DNA of 64,000 bases from Lysobacter_L cavernae (GCF_042648505.1 NZ_JBHRXK010000001.1:972643-1036642), one strand, 5' to 3'. Positions 9,557 to 18,194 are shown, numbered from the stretch's first letter. Notes: a model not told the origin generated them from the letters alone. Numbers and translations: made by a program.

Positions 9557-10135
9557 ATGACCACCGACCCGCAGTTCATGCACATCCGCATCGTGCTCGG
9601 CATCGTGCTGGGCCTGGCCCTGACCACCCTGCTCAAGGGCATGGCGCGCTTCGTCCAGCACCCCGGCCGCGAGCGCATCTACTGGGTGCATCTGGGCTGG
9701 GCGATCTCGATGTTCGTGCTGCTGGTGCACTTCTGGTGGTGGGAGTTCAGCCTGATCCACGTGCATCCGTGGAGCTTCATCGCCTACGCCTTCCTGATCG
9801 GCTACGTGGTGGTGCTGTTCCTGCTGTGCACCCTGCTGTTCCCCGACGACCTGGCCGACTACAGCGGCTGGCGCGATTATTTCCAGTCGCGGCGCGGCTG
9901 GTTCTTCGGGATCATGGCCGTGGCGTACCTGATCGACTTCGTCGACACCCTGATCAAGGGCCGGCCCTATTACCACCACTTCGGCATCGAATACCCGATC
10001 CGCAACATCACGATGATCGCGCTGTGCCTGGTCGCCATGAAGCTGCGTTCGGAGGCTTTCCACCGCGGCTTCGTCGTCGTCGCGGTGCTGTACGAACTGT
10101 CCTGGATCTACCGGCTGTACGACTACGTGCAATGA
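9557..10135 (+). CDS. Hypothetical five-helix membrane protein
   Basis: A 192-residue protein I cannot assign to a named family. It has about five hydrophobic helices (IRIVLGIVLGLALTTLL, ISMFVLLVHFWWWEF, SFIAYAFLIGYVVVLFLLC, FFGIMAVAYLIDFVDTL, ITMIALCLVAMKL) and many aromatic residues, including HFWWWEFSLIHVHPW, where several His are near the membrane surface. Charged and His residues inside helices could suggest a sensor or transporter, but there is no motif to support it. It is divergent from dbpA. Confidence 0.75.
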   Translation: MTTDPQFMHIRIVLGIVLGLALTTLLKGMARFVQHPGRERIYWVHLGWAISMFVLLVHFWWWEFSLIHVHPWSFIAYAFLIGYVVVLFLLCTLLFPDDLADYSGWRDYFQSRRGWFFGIMAVAYLIDFVDTLIKGRPYYHHFGIEYPIRNITMIALCLVAMKLRSEAFHRGFVVVAVLYELSWIYRLYDYVQ

Positions 10136-10263
10136 CGCGCCGGCAGTGGTCAGTCAAGGTCGACTGGCGGCATGACATGAGCCTGCGCACCCGTGATGCC
10201 GTCGCCTCCCGAGGTGCGCCGAACCCCTGGCCGTCCTCACAAGGCGCTGCCCCCGCCTGTGGC

Positions 10264-10269
10264 TATGCT
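10264..10269 (+). promoter_or_regulatory. -10 box TATGCT of a leaderless transcript (greB leader)
   Basis: TATGCT is followed by exactly six bases (GCCGGC) and then the ATG of the leader ORF at 10276, so transcription would start on or next to the start codon. The same spacing occurs before at least seven other genes here. No good -35 is visible. Confidence 0.55.
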
Positions 10270-10275
10270 GCCGGC

Positions 10276-10308
10276 ATGAACCGACCACCCATTCCGGCAC
10301 CACCATGA
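10276..10308 (+). CDS. Ten-residue Pro-rich leader peptide MNRPPIPAPP
   Basis: A 10-codon ORF, MNRPPIPAPP and TGA. Its stop overlaps the greB start in an ATGA tetranucleotide (10305-10308), the usual arrangement for translational coupling. It contains two Pro-Pro pairs among five prolines, a composition known to slow ribosomes that lack EF-P help. The greB ATG itself has no Shine-Dalgarno, so translation may depend on ribosomes ending this leader. Regulation by the leader is inference; the ORF and overlap are read directly. Confidence 0.55.
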   Translation: MNRPPIPAPP

Positions 10309-10808
10309 GCCGCGCCTTCGTCAAGGAGCACGACGACGACGCGGGCGACCTGCCCGAGCTGCCGCTCAGCGAGCACTCCAACTACGTCACCTCGCGCGGG
10401 CTGGCACAGCTGCGCGCGCGCCTGGGCGATGCCGCGCAACGTTTCGACGCGATCACCGACGATGCCGCCGACGCCAAGCTGCTGCGCGCCCACCTGGCCC
10501 GCGAACTGCGCTGGCTGCAGGCGCGCATCGCCGGCGCCATCCCCGTCGCTACCGAAAACCAGCCCCCGGATCGGGTCGGCTTTGGCGCCACGGTCGAACT
10601 GGTCGATGACGACGGCCAGACGTACCGCTACCGCATCGTCGGCGAGGACGAGGCCGACCCCGAGCATGCGCTGGTCAGCTGGGTCTCGCCGCTGGCGCGC
10701 GCGCTCAGCGGTGCCCGCGTGGGCGATACCGTGGTCTGGCTGCGTCCGGCCGGCGACCTCAACATCGAGGTGATGGCCATCGACTACGCGCCCGGCGCGG
10801 ACGCCTGA
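10305..10808 (+). CDS. greB: GreA/GreB-type transcription elongation factor with shortened coiled coil
   Basis: A 167-residue Gre-family protein. The C-terminal FKBP-like half is standard (FGATVELVDDDGQTYRYRIVG, SWVSPLARALSGARVGD). The N-terminal helical hairpin, from YVTSRGLAQLRARL to RWLQARIAG, is roughly 16 residues shorter than in E. coli GreB and lacks the tip motif SENADY that carries the catalytic Asp41 and Glu44; the tip here reads DAITDDAADAK. Gre factors reach through the RNA polymerase secondary channel and trigger RNA cleavage; whether this one can is doubtful. N-terminus MSRAFVKE is typical of the xanthomonad version. Confidence 0.82.
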   Translation: MSRAFVKEHDDDAGDLPELPLSEHSNYVTSRGLAQLRARLGDAAQRFDAITDDAADAKLLRAHLARELRWLQARIAGAIPVATENQPPDRVGFGATVELVDDDGQTYRYRIVGEDEADPEHALVSWVSPLARALSGARVGDTVVWLRPAGDLNIEVMAIDYAPGADA

Positions 10809-10840
10809 GCGGCGGAGACGATCGCATCAAGGCAACAAAA

Positions 10841-10866
10841 AAGCGGGCCGAAGCCCGCTTTTTTTG
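10841..10866. terminator. Bidirectional intrinsic terminator
   Basis: An AAGCGGGC stem with loop CGAA and GCCCGCTT is followed by a T-run (10859-10865) and preceded by an A-run, so it can end both greB on the plus strand and the desaturase gene on the minus strand. Confidence 0.9.
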
Positions 10867-10888
10867 TCCTTCCATGAGGCCGATATGA

Positions 10889-11905
10889 TCAGGCCCGAAC
10901 GCGCTTCGGGAACCCCACCATGCGCTGCGTTTCCTCGCACCACAGCTTGAGCCGCGCGCTCTTGAGGCTGGTCCACAGCGTCAGGCGCGGCGCCGCCTGC
11001 AACAGCGGGCTGGACTCGTAAGCCTCGCGCAGGCGGTAGTTGGGGATGCGACTGGCGAGGTGATGGATGTGGTGGTAACCGATGTTGCCGGTGAACCAGT
11101 GCACCACGCGCGGCAGGTCGTAGAACGAACTGCCGGCGACCGCGGCACGGCTCGAATCCCATTCGCCCTTGCGTGCCCAGTACGCGTCCTCGAAGGTGTG
11201 CTGCACGTAGAACAGCCACACTCCGGCGGCACCGGCGATCAGAACGATCGGCAGATGCACCAGCAGCACCGTGTGCCAGCCGATCGCGAAGCCGAGCGCG
11301 ACGAAAGCGACAATCAGCATCAGGTTGTTGAGCAGCACGCTCGCCCATTCCTTTTTCCACGAGAACGGCAGGTCGAACGGGAAGCGGTGCTTGATCACGA
11401 ACTGGTACAGCGGGCCGACGCCAAGCAGCACCGGCGTGCTGCGGTACAGGCGGTAACCGAAACGGCGATGCCACGGCAGGGCGCGGTACTCGGCCACGGT
11501 GAGCGTGTCGATGTCGCCCATCTCGCGGCGATCGAGATTGCCCGAGGTGCCGTGATGCACGGCGTGGGTTTTCTTCCAGTAGCCGTACGGAAACAGCGTC
11601 ACCAGGCCCAGGCAACGCCCGACGATGTCGTTGGCACGCGAACTGGCAAAGAACGAACCGTGGCCGCAGTCGTGCTGGATGATGAAGGTGCGCACATACA
11701 GGCCGGCGGCTGGCAAGGCGATCAGCAACGTCCAGCCGTAGCCCCACTGCCCGACCACGCTCCAGGCCATCAGCGTCCACAGCACCGCGAACGGCACCAG
11801 GGTGTTGATCAGTTGCCATACGGCGCGGCCGAGATGCGGTTTGGCGAAACGTGCGCACAACTGGCGCAGGTTGGTGACGGGGGCGTGCGGGGCAGCGTCG
11901 TTCAA
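10889..11905 (-). CDS. Membrane fatty acid desaturase
   Basis: A protein of about 338 residues with the three His boxes of membrane di-iron desaturases: HDCGHGS, HAVHHGTSGNLDRR and HHIHHLASRIPNYRL. The second box followed by TSGNLDRR puts it with bacterial delta-12/omega-3-like acyl-lipid desaturases. It would insert a double bond in membrane phospholipid acyl chains using O2 and ferredoxin or cytochrome electrons. The start is uncertain: no ATG fits, and a TTG at 11905 gives the natural length (start L-NDAAPHAP); the next ATG upstream (12019) would add an unlikely Cys/Arg-rich extension. A terminator lies 20 bp past its stop. Confidence 0.87.
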   Translation of the reverse strand: MNDAAPHAPVTNLRQLCARFAKPHLGRAVWQLINTLVPFAVLWTLMAWSVVGQWGYGWTLLIALPAAGLYVRTFIIQHDCGHGSFFASSRANDIVGRCLGLVTLFPYGYWKKTHAVHHGTSGNLDRREMGDIDTLTVAEYRALPWHRRFGYRLYRSTPVLLGVGPLYQFVIKHRFPFDLPFSWKKEWASVLLNNLMLIVAFVALGFAIGWHTVLLVHLPIVLIAGAAGVWLFYVQHTFEDAYWARKGEWDSSRAAVAGSSFYDLPRVVHWFTGNIGYHHIHHLASRIPNYRLREAYESSPLLQAAPRLTLWTSLKSARLKLWCEETQRMVGFPKRVRA

Positions 11906-12051
11906 GGAGGCATCTCGGGACTGGACACTGCATTCTCCGCGCCCGCCGCAGTCGCGGCAATGACATCCGCAGGCGTATGGCCATTGGTCACGCCCGAACT
12001 GCGACGCAGCGCCATTCATGACAGCGATTCGTTCAGACAACGCGTGTCGGC

Positions 12052-12057
12052 TACGCT
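12052..12057 (+). promoter_or_regulatory. -10 box TACGCT, leaderless promoter of the GIY-YIG gene
   Basis: TACGCT, then six bases (GTACCG), then ATG at 12064. The hexamer is identical to the one before the TetR gene at 23787-23792. Confidence 0.5.
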
Positions 12058-12063
12058 GTACCG

Positions 12064-12345
12064 ATGCCCGCCTGGTACGTCTACCTGCTCGAATGCCGCG
12101 ACGGCAGCCTCTACACCGGCATTGCCACCGACGTGCAACGGCGTTATGCCGAGCACGCCGCCGGCAAGGGCGCACGCTACACGCGCTCGCACCCGCCGCT
12201 GCGGCTGCTGGCGAGTTTTTCTTACCCGGATCGCGCCACGGCCAGCCGCGCCGAGTACGCGATCAAGCGCCTTAAGCCGGCGCGCAAGCGCGCGCTTTGC
12301 GCTGACGGCGCCGCCGCCTTGGCCTTCACCGCCGCCGACGCGTGA
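12064..12345 (+). CDS. GIY-YIG nuclease-like protein, UPF0213 family
   Basis: A 93-residue single-domain protein. WYVYLLECRDGSLYTGIATDVQRR carries the GIY-YIG signature in its YVYLL...YTG form, followed by the conserved Arg of the helix (RRYAEH) and the Glu in SRAEYAIKRLK. UPF0213 (YhbQ-like) proteins are small cytoplasmic putative endonucleases of unknown substrate. It precedes a small S4-domain gene by about 60 bp and is divergent from the desaturase gene. Confidence 0.9.
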   Translation: MPAWYVYLLECRDGSLYTGIATDVQRRYAEHAAGKGARYTRSHPPLRLLASFSYPDRATASRAEYAIKRLKPARKRALCADGAAALAFTAADA

Positions 12346-12407
12346 GTCGTATTGCGCAATGCCGGTCGCACTGCGACCCTGTGCGCCATTCCATCCGTGC
12401 CCAGACC

Positions 12408-12626
12408 ATGCAGCAGATCGATTTCGAACTCGACCGCGATCACGTCGAACTCAACCAGCTGCTGAAACTGGTCGGCCTGTGCGACAGCGGAGGCGCCGGC
12501 AAGGCCATCGTCGCCAGCGGTGCGGTCACCGTCGACGGCACGGTCGAGCTACGCAAGACCTGCAAGATCCACGCGGGCCAGGTGGTGCGGCTGGACGATG
12601 TCGAAATCCGGGTGATCACCACTTGA
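12408..12626 (+). CDS. S4-domain RNA-binding protein, YbcJ-like
   Basis: A 72-residue protein that is essentially one S4 domain: HVELNQLLKLVGLCDSGGAGK, then VASGAVTVDGTVELRKTCKI and GQVVRLDDVEIRV. The YbcJ/YaaA group binds structured RNA and is seen with ribosome biogenesis. The start at 12408 is the family start; an ATG 66 bases upstream gives a non-homologous extension. Confidence 0.88.
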   Translation: MQQIDFELDRDHVELNQLLKLVGLCDSGGAGKAIVASGAVTVDGTVELRKTCKIHAGQVVRLDDVEIRVITT

Positions 12627-12649
12627 GCCTTGTTCGTCATGGGCACTAC

Positions 12650-12757
12650 CTTCTCCTCCGGGAGAAGAGATGAGGGTACGGCGAAGCGGTAGAGGTCTGA
12701 GCCTTTGCGACTTCGCCGTACCCTCACCCCCACCCCTCTCCCGGAGGGAGAGGGGCT
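12650..12757. repeat. Composite palindromic repeat with three hairpins
   Basis: Three nested or adjacent hairpins between convergent genes: CTTCTC/GGAGAAG at 12650-12667; GAGGGTACGGCGAAGCGG near 12672-12690 pairing with its partner ending TACCCTC at 12726; and CCCCTCTCCC/GGGAGAGGGG at 12733-12756. It looks like a small non-coding mobile palindrome rather than a simple terminator. Confidence 0.65.
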
Positions 12758-12819
12758 TCAAGACGACCGGGGGATTTCCCTCAGTGCCATGACGGACCTC
12801 GGCGATGTTGGGGACCGCC

Positions 12820-15192
12820 CTAGCTGTTGCCCTTGGCGCGGGCAAAGGCCGCGGCCAATGCGTTGTTGGCCGGTGGTGCCGGCAGCGCCGGCTTGCCGCC
12901 ACCGCGCGCGACATCGCGAGCACCGCGCGCCGGCGCACCGCGGTCATCGCCACGACCACTGCCACGCGGCTCACGCACGGCCGGCACGCTGTCGTCCAGG
13001 CGCCGCGTCAACGCGATGCGCTTGCGCGGGACATCCACCTCGAGCACGCGCACCTTGACCACGTCGCCGGCCTTCACCACTTCGCGCGGGTCCTTGACGT
13101 ACTTGTCCGACAACGCCGAGATGTGGATCAGGCCGTCCTGGTGCACGCCGATATCGACGAAGGCGCCGAACGCGGCGACGTTGCTGACCACGCCTTCCAG
13201 GATCATGCCGACCTGCAGGTGCTTGATGTCCTCGACACCGTCGGCGAAGCGCGCGGCCTTGAACTCCGGGCGCGGGTCGCGACCGGGCTTTTCCAGTTCC
13301 TTGAGGATGTCGCGCACGGTCGGCACGCCGAAGGTGTCGTCGGTGAACTGCTCCGGCTTGAGTCCACGCAGCAGCGGCGCATCGCCGATCAACCGCTTCA
13401 CTTCGGGCGCGCTCACTTCGCGGCCGCACTGCTTGAGGATGCGCTCGACCACCGGATACGCCTCCGGATGCACCGACGACGCGTCCAGCGGCTGCTCGCC
13501 GTCGGCGATGCGCAGGAAGCCGGCGCACTGCTCGAAAGTCTTGTCGCCCAGGCGCGGCACCTTGAGCAGCTCCTTGCGGCTCTTGAAGGCACCGTTGGCA
13601 TCGCGGTAGACGACGATGTTCTCGGCCACCGTCGAGGACAGGCCCGACACCCGCGTCAGCAACGCCGCCGAGGCGGTGTTGACGTCGACACCAACCGCGT
13701 TGACGCAGTCCTCGACGCGCGCGTCGAGGGCGCGGGCCAGGCGGAACTGGTCGACGTCGTGCTGGTACTGGCCCACGCCAATGGCCTTGGGCTCGATCTT
13801 GACCAGCTCAGCCAACGGATCCTGCAGGCGCCGCGCGATCGATACCGCGCCACGGATTGACACGTCGAGATTGGGGAACTCCTTGGCGGCGAACTCGGAG
13901 GCCGAGTACACCGACGCACCGGCCTCGCTGACCACGATCTTCTGCATCTTGCGTTCGGGCGCGAGCTTGATCAGATCGGCTGCAAGCTTGTCGGTCTCGC
14001 GCGAGGCGGTGCCGTTGCCGATCGCGATCAGGTCGACCGAATGCTTGAGGCACAGCGCGCGCAGCGTGTGCAATGACTGATCCCACTGGTTCTTCGGCAC
14101 GTGCGGGTAGATCGTGTCGGTGGCGACGAGCTTGCCGGTCTGGTCGACGACAGCCACCTTGACGCCGGTGCGCAGGCCCGGGTCCAGGCCCAGCACCGCC
14201 TTCGGCCCGGCCGGCGCGGCCAGCAGCAGGTCCTTGAGGTTGTCGCCGAACACCGCGATCGCCTCGGCCTCGGCCTTTTCGCGCGCCTGGCCGAACAGGT
14301 CGAGCAACAGGTGCAGGTGCAGCTTGGCCTTCCAGGTCAGGCGGCAGCTGTCGAGCAGCCACTTGTCGGCGGGGCGGCCCTGCGCCTTGATGCCGGCGTG
14401 GTGGGCAACTCGGCCTTCGCCCTGCAGGTGGCCGGCCTCGGCATCGCTGCCCGGGTCGAGGTCGAGGAACAGGAACTCCTCGCGACGACCGCGGAACAAC
14501 GCCAGCAGCCGGTGCGAGGGAATCTTCGCCAGCGGCTCGGCGTGGTCGAAGTAGTCGCGGAATTTTTCGCCCGCTGCCTCCTTGCCTTCGGCGACACGGG
14601 CGCGGATCACGCCGACTTCCGCCAGCCAGCCGCGCAACTCGCCAACCAGAGTCGCGTCCTCGCCCCAGCGCTCCATCAGGATCGCGCGGGCACCGTCGAG
14701 CGCGGCCTTGGTGTCAGCGATGCCCTTGTCGGCGTCGATGAAACCGGCGGCGAATTCTTCCGGCACGTGCATCGGGTCGGCGAGCAGGCCGTCGGCCAGC
14801 GGCTCCAGCCCGGCCTCGCGCGCGATCTGCGCCTTGGTGCGGCGCTTGGGCTTGTACGGCAGGTAGAGGTCTTCCAGGCGCGCCTTGCTGTCGGCGGCCT
14901 CGATGTCGACGCGCAATGCGTCGGTCATCTTGCCCTGCTCGTTGATGCTGGCCAGCACCGCGGCACGACGCTCCTCGAGCTCGCGCAGGTAGGTCAGGCG
15001 CACCTCCAGATTGCGCAGCTGGGTATCGTCCAGACCACCGGTGACTTCCTTGCGGTAGCGCGCGATGAACGGGACGGTCGCCCCTTCGTCGAGCAGGCCG
15101 ATGGCGGCGCGGGCCTGGGCCGGTTGCGCGCCGATCTCGTCGGCGATGGTCTGGGCGATCTTGAGGGCGAGCTTCGAGTTCGGATCTTGCAT
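12820..15192 (-). CDS. tex: Tex family transcription/RNA-binding protein with S1 domain
   Basis: A 790-residue protein with the Tex domain order: N-terminal helical region (TIADEIGAQPAQARAAIGLL, RYRKEVTGGLDDTQLR), YqgF-like nuclease fold (LGLDPGLRTGVKVAVVD), tandem helix-hairpin-helix (VGVDVNTASAALLTRVSGLS) and a C-terminal S1 domain (GVVSNVAAFGAFVDIGVHQD) followed by an Arg/Gly-rich tail. Tex binds nucleic acid and affects transcription, stress and virulence genes in several pathogens. The start at 15192 (MQDPNSKLALK) is preferred; the ATG at 15201 adds three residues. Confidence 0.94.
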   Translation of the reverse strand: MQDPNSKLALKIAQTIADEIGAQPAQARAAIGLLDEGATVPFIARYRKEVTGGLDDTQLRNLEVRLTYLRELEERRAAVLASINEQGKMTDALRVDIEAADSKARLEDLYLPYKPKRRTKAQIAREAGLEPLADGLLADPMHVPEEFAAGFIDADKGIADTKAALDGARAILMERWGEDATLVGELRGWLAEVGVIRARVAEGKEAAGEKFRDYFDHAEPLAKIPSHRLLALFRGRREEFLFLDLDPGSDAEAGHLQGEGRVAHHAGIKAQGRPADKWLLDSCRLTWKAKLHLHLLLDLFGQAREKAEAEAIAVFGDNLKDLLLAAPAGPKAVLGLDPGLRTGVKVAVVDQTGKLVATDTIYPHVPKNQWDQSLHTLRALCLKHSVDLIAIGNGTASRETDKLAADLIKLAPERKMQKIVVSEAGASVYSASEFAAKEFPNLDVSIRGAVSIARRLQDPLAELVKIEPKAIGVGQYQHDVDQFRLARALDARVEDCVNAVGVDVNTASAALLTRVSGLSSTVAENIVVYRDANGAFKSRKELLKVPRLGDKTFEQCAGFLRIADGEQPLDASSVHPEAYPVVERILKQCGREVSAPEVKRLIGDAPLLRGLKPEQFTDDTFGVPTVRDILKELEKPGRDPRPEFKAARFADGVEDIKHLQVGMILEGVVSNVAAFGAFVDIGVHQDGLIHISALSDKYVKDPREVVKAGDVVKVRVLEVDVPRKRIALTRRLDDSVPAVREPRGSGRGDDRGAPARGARDVARGGGKPALPAPPANNALAAAFARAKGNS

Positions 15193-15403
15193 TGCTTCCA
15201 ATCGGATGAACCGGCGCAGCCGGTGGACACACGGATTGTGGCAATGCCGGCGCGCTCGCGTAACCCGTTGACAGCACGGATGTTTGCGCTAGGGCCTGCG
15301 ATGGTGTTCGCAGGTTCCGCGTGGGCAAGTCCGGGCATGTACCGGACTTGCGACGTCTGAAAAGTCCGCGATGGGCTTGTTCAGACCTTCCCGATGACAG
15401 GCC

Positions 15404-16549
15404 TCAGACCAGGATCGACAGCAGTTTGGTGATGATCTCGTCGACCGAGGTGCTGACCAACACCACCGCCAGCAGCGGCGACGCGGCGGCAACCGTGAGT
15501 GAGATCAACAGGTTGCGATCGAATGGCACCACGCTCATGCCGTTGACCGTGCCGTAGACGCCGGTCAGGTCGGTGAGCGCGGACGAATCGCCGGCCTCCA
15601 GGATCGGCGCGCCGGCGCCGCGGGTACGACCCAGCCACTTTTCCTCGAAACGCTCGCTGCAGTCGGTGCCCAGCGCGCCGTAGGTGAGCAACCCGGCCTG
15701 CTTCAGCATCAGCAGTTGGCGTGACAGCAACAGCAAGGGCGCCACCAGCAGCACCATGACCAGCACGACATAACCGCCCATCAGGAACTTCAGGCTGCCC
15801 AGAGTCGCGCCGTAGTACAGCACCTGCTCGACGCAACTGCCCGCGAGCAGCAGGCCACCGACCAGCGCCAGCACGGCGAAGGCGCGTTGCGCATAGCCGA
15901 GGAAGGCCAGGCCGCCACGGCCGTCCGGGTGCGCGGCATGCAGTGACAGTTCCATCCTGGCGTACTGCCACAGCAGGAACACCCACAACCCCAACCGCCA
16001 CAACCACAGCAGGTTGAGAAAACGGAACACCGGCATGCCCACCCACACCAGCCATTGCCCGGCCAGGCTCAGCCCCTGCCCTTCGGTGCGCCAGTCGCTG
16101 ACCGCATCGTGCAGACCCAGCGGCTGCGCGAGAAACGAGCCGGCGACGGCCAACACGAACAGGCCGATTTCCGGCAGGTTGGCGTCGCGCCAACCGCGCA
16201 GGCGCTGCAGTACCGCGTCGAAACGTTCCTGCGCTTCCGGTGCCACCATGTTGCGCAGACGCTGCACCGTGTGCCAGATGCGCTCGTCCGCGGCCGGCGC
16301 GGCCAGCACCAGCAGCGGCATGGCGATCAGGAAGCGGGCGATCACGGTGGGGTCGGAGAACAACGGGATCTGCACGCCGCCGGTCAACGTGCCCTTGGCG
16401 GCGGTAGCCACCACCATCGGCACCAGCACGATCAGCAGCAGGGCGAAGGTAAGCAACAACGCCGTCGGAACGCCCTCCCGGTGCAGGCCCACGGCGCGCG
16501 TGAGACGGAAGGCCGGCCCACCACGCAGCAGCGAATAGCTGTCATCCAT
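15404..16549 (-). CDS. Hypothetical multi-pass membrane protein
   Basis: A 381-residue protein starting MDDSYSLLRGGPAFRLTRAVG, with about seven hydrophobic segments, among them ALLLTFALLLIVLVPMVV, FLIAMPLLVLAAPA, AFAVLALVGGLLLAG and VVLVMVLLVAPLLLLS. Between them is a soluble stretch with RLRNMVAPEAQERFDAVL. No named family is recognised. The neighbours (tex and a periplasmic ClpP-like lipoprotein) give no clue to function. Confidence 0.75.
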   Translation of the reverse strand: MDDSYSLLRGGPAFRLTRAVGLHREGVPTALLLTFALLLIVLVPMVVATAAKGTLTGGVQIPLFSDPTVIARFLIAMPLLVLAAPAADERIWHTVQRLRNMVAPEAQERFDAVLQRLRGWRDANLPEIGLFVLAVAGSFLAQPLGLHDAVSDWRTEGQGLSLAGQWLVWVGMPVFRFLNLLWLWRLGLWVFLLWQYARMELSLHAAHPDGRGGLAFLGYAQRAFAVLALVGGLLLAGSCVEQVLYYGATLGSLKFLMGGYVVLVMVLLVAPLLLLSRQLLMLKQAGLLTYGALGTDCSERFEEKWLGRTRGAGAPILEAGDSSALTDLTGVYGTVNGMSVVPFDRNLLISLTVAAASPLLAVVLVSTSVDEIITKLLSILV

Positions 16550-16616
16550 CGTCCGTGACTCCACAAGGCTGATGCGGCCGGAGGCTAGCACGCGCCAAGC
16601 CGACGCACCGTCACGG

Positions 16617-17798
16617 TTAACGCACCGCAGCAGTCGCCGCCGCTTGTGCAGGGACGGTGACGCCCCCTGCCGTGGCAGGCTTGCCGGTGTGCTCCTTGGT
16701 TGTCGCGGCCGCCGAGCGCACCGGCACCAGCGCCGCGCCGAGGAACGAATCGAATTCGGACAACGGGCTTTCCGCCGGACAATCCGCGTCCGGGAAGCCG
16801 AAGTCCTGGCGCAGGTCGAGGCCGCAGGTGTTGAGCACGTCCAGCCCGATGTCCGGGGCCTTGCAGCGGCGGTCGAACGCGCGCGCGAATGAGTCGCGGC
16901 GGCGCACGAAGTCCTCGCCGCACTTGCGCATCAGGCGCAGCCGGTCGAGATCGTCCTGCGCCGGATTGATGCCATCGAGGCCGAACAGGGTGAGCTCCTC
17001 GTCGGTCAGCAGGCGCAGGCTGCGGTTGGGCACCGCCATCATCAGATCCGCCACGGCGACCGCGGCGCCGTTGCGCTCCAGGTAATCGCGGACCAGTTCG
17101 TAGACCACCCGCAGCTCGGCGTTGAGCTCGGCGCGCGTGGTCGCGGTGGAACTCATGCGGATGATGCGGTGGATGCCGACGCGGCCGGCGATCATGCGGT
17201 TGTCGCCGGCACTGAGGATGAACACGCAGGCGCTGTGGCAGATCGCCCCTTCGCGCACCCAGACCGTCCAGCGCGACTGGCCGATGAAGTCACCGGCCTT
17301 GACCGCATCCTCGACCTGGCCGCCGGCCGAATCGACATCGAGCACGCGCTTGACGATGCCCGCCTCGTCGGCCAGTCGGGTCACGCGCTCGATCAGTGCG
17401 GTGAAATCCGCGGCGATCTTGCCCTGGTAACGCAGCCGCGCGACGCCGCGCTCGGCGCAAGGTGCCAGCGCCTGTTTGAGGCTGTCACGGTCCAGGCCGG
17501 TCAGCGGCGGCTCGCCATCGCCCTTGGCCACGTAGTCCAGCTCGCAGCTGATCGAGGCCTGGCCGGACGACAACGCCTGCGCTGACCAGTCGATCGCGTC
17601 CTTGGCCTTGGCTTTCGCTGGCGCGGGTTTGGTCGCCGCCGCCGGCGCCGCCTTGACCGGCGCGACGCTGACGGCGCCACCGTCCTGCGGGCTGTCCACC
17701 TCTACGGTCTCGAAACGCCGCACCTCGTCGTCAGGGGCCTGTCGTTGACAGGCCACGAGCGACAGCAGGAGAACGAGCCACCAGGAAGGCTTGGGCAT
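16617..17798 (-). CDS. Lipoprotein with ClpP/crotonase-like periplasmic domain (COG3904-like)
   Basis: A 393-residue lipoprotein: MPKPSWWLVLLLSLVACQ has a clear lipobox LVAC. After an Ala/Lys-rich linker comes a ClpP/SDH-like fold: RVLDVDSAGGQVEDAVKAG supplies the oxyanion-type Gly-Gly and CHSACVFILSAG the Ser-containing helix start found in predicted periplasmic ClpP-like proteins (COG3904). VGIHRIIRMSS could give the His. Proteolytic activity is inference; substrate unknown. The start at 17798 is the Met before the signal; 17840 would put 14 polar residues in front. Confidence 0.8.
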   Translation of the reverse strand: MPKPSWWLVLLLSLVACQRQAPDDEVRRFETVEVDSPQDGGAVSVAPVKAAPAAATKPAPAKAKAKDAIDWSAQALSSGQASISCELDYVAKGDGEPPLTGLDRDSLKQALAPCAERGVARLRYQGKIAADFTALIERVTRLADEAGIVKRVLDVDSAGGQVEDAVKAGDFIGQSRWTVWVREGAICHSACVFILSAGDNRMIAGRVGIHRIIRMSSTATTRAELNAELRVVYELVRDYLERNGAAVAVADLMMAVPNRSLRLLTDEELTLFGLDGINPAQDDLDRLRLMRKCGEDFVRRRDSFARAFDRRCKAPDIGLDVLNTCGLDLRQDFGFPDADCPAESPLSEFDSFLGAALVPVRSAAATTKEHTGKPATAGGVTVPAQAAATAAVR

Positions 17799-17949
17799 GC
17801 GACGGTTCGCGCTCGGATCAAAAACCGGGCTGTGCAGCATAAGCCGCGCCGGCTGACTCCCGGCCTAGCGCGCCGCGCTGGCCCGATTCAGACAAGCGCA
17901 GCCTCCGACACCGTCATGGCTCGGATCGGATGCGCTGCGGGGCATCGCG

Positions 17950-18194
17950 TTATCTTCCTCGGCCCAATCGCCGCACGGCCAAGCGGTCCGTTGCACGCGC
18001 GGTGGTTCCACAGCGGCGGCGTGTGCAGCGCGCGATCCACACAGGTCCGCCCTGCACGGTCTCGGCGAGCAGGCGCAACGCGCGGTACAGGTTGGACTTG
18101 CCGCTGTCATTGGCGCCGACCACCAGATTGAACCCATCGGCACGACCAGGTCACTCAGCAAGCGGTAGTTGGCGATGGCCAGCGTGGTCAGCAT
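17950..18194 (-). pseudogene. Decayed N-terminal fragment of a RecF/OLD-like AAA ATPase
   Basis: From the ATG at 18194 the minus strand reads MLTTLAIANYRLLSDLVVPMG, the usual beginning of RecF/Smc-type AAA proteins. One base is then missing; in the shifted frame the text continues FNLVVGANDSGKSNLYRALR, with an intact Walker A (GANDSGKS). A second shift follows near 18030, after ETVQGG, where a third frame reads VDRALHTPPLWNHRA. The Walker B and the rest of the protein are absent. So this is a frameshifted, truncated remnant. Confidence 0.8.

Noticed and set aside
12805..15360. Long plus-strand open frames opposite tex
   Set aside because: They are antisense shadows: GC-rich codon use keeps the opposite frame open, and the products are His/Arg/Ala-rich with no family motif, while tex is a clear full-length gene.
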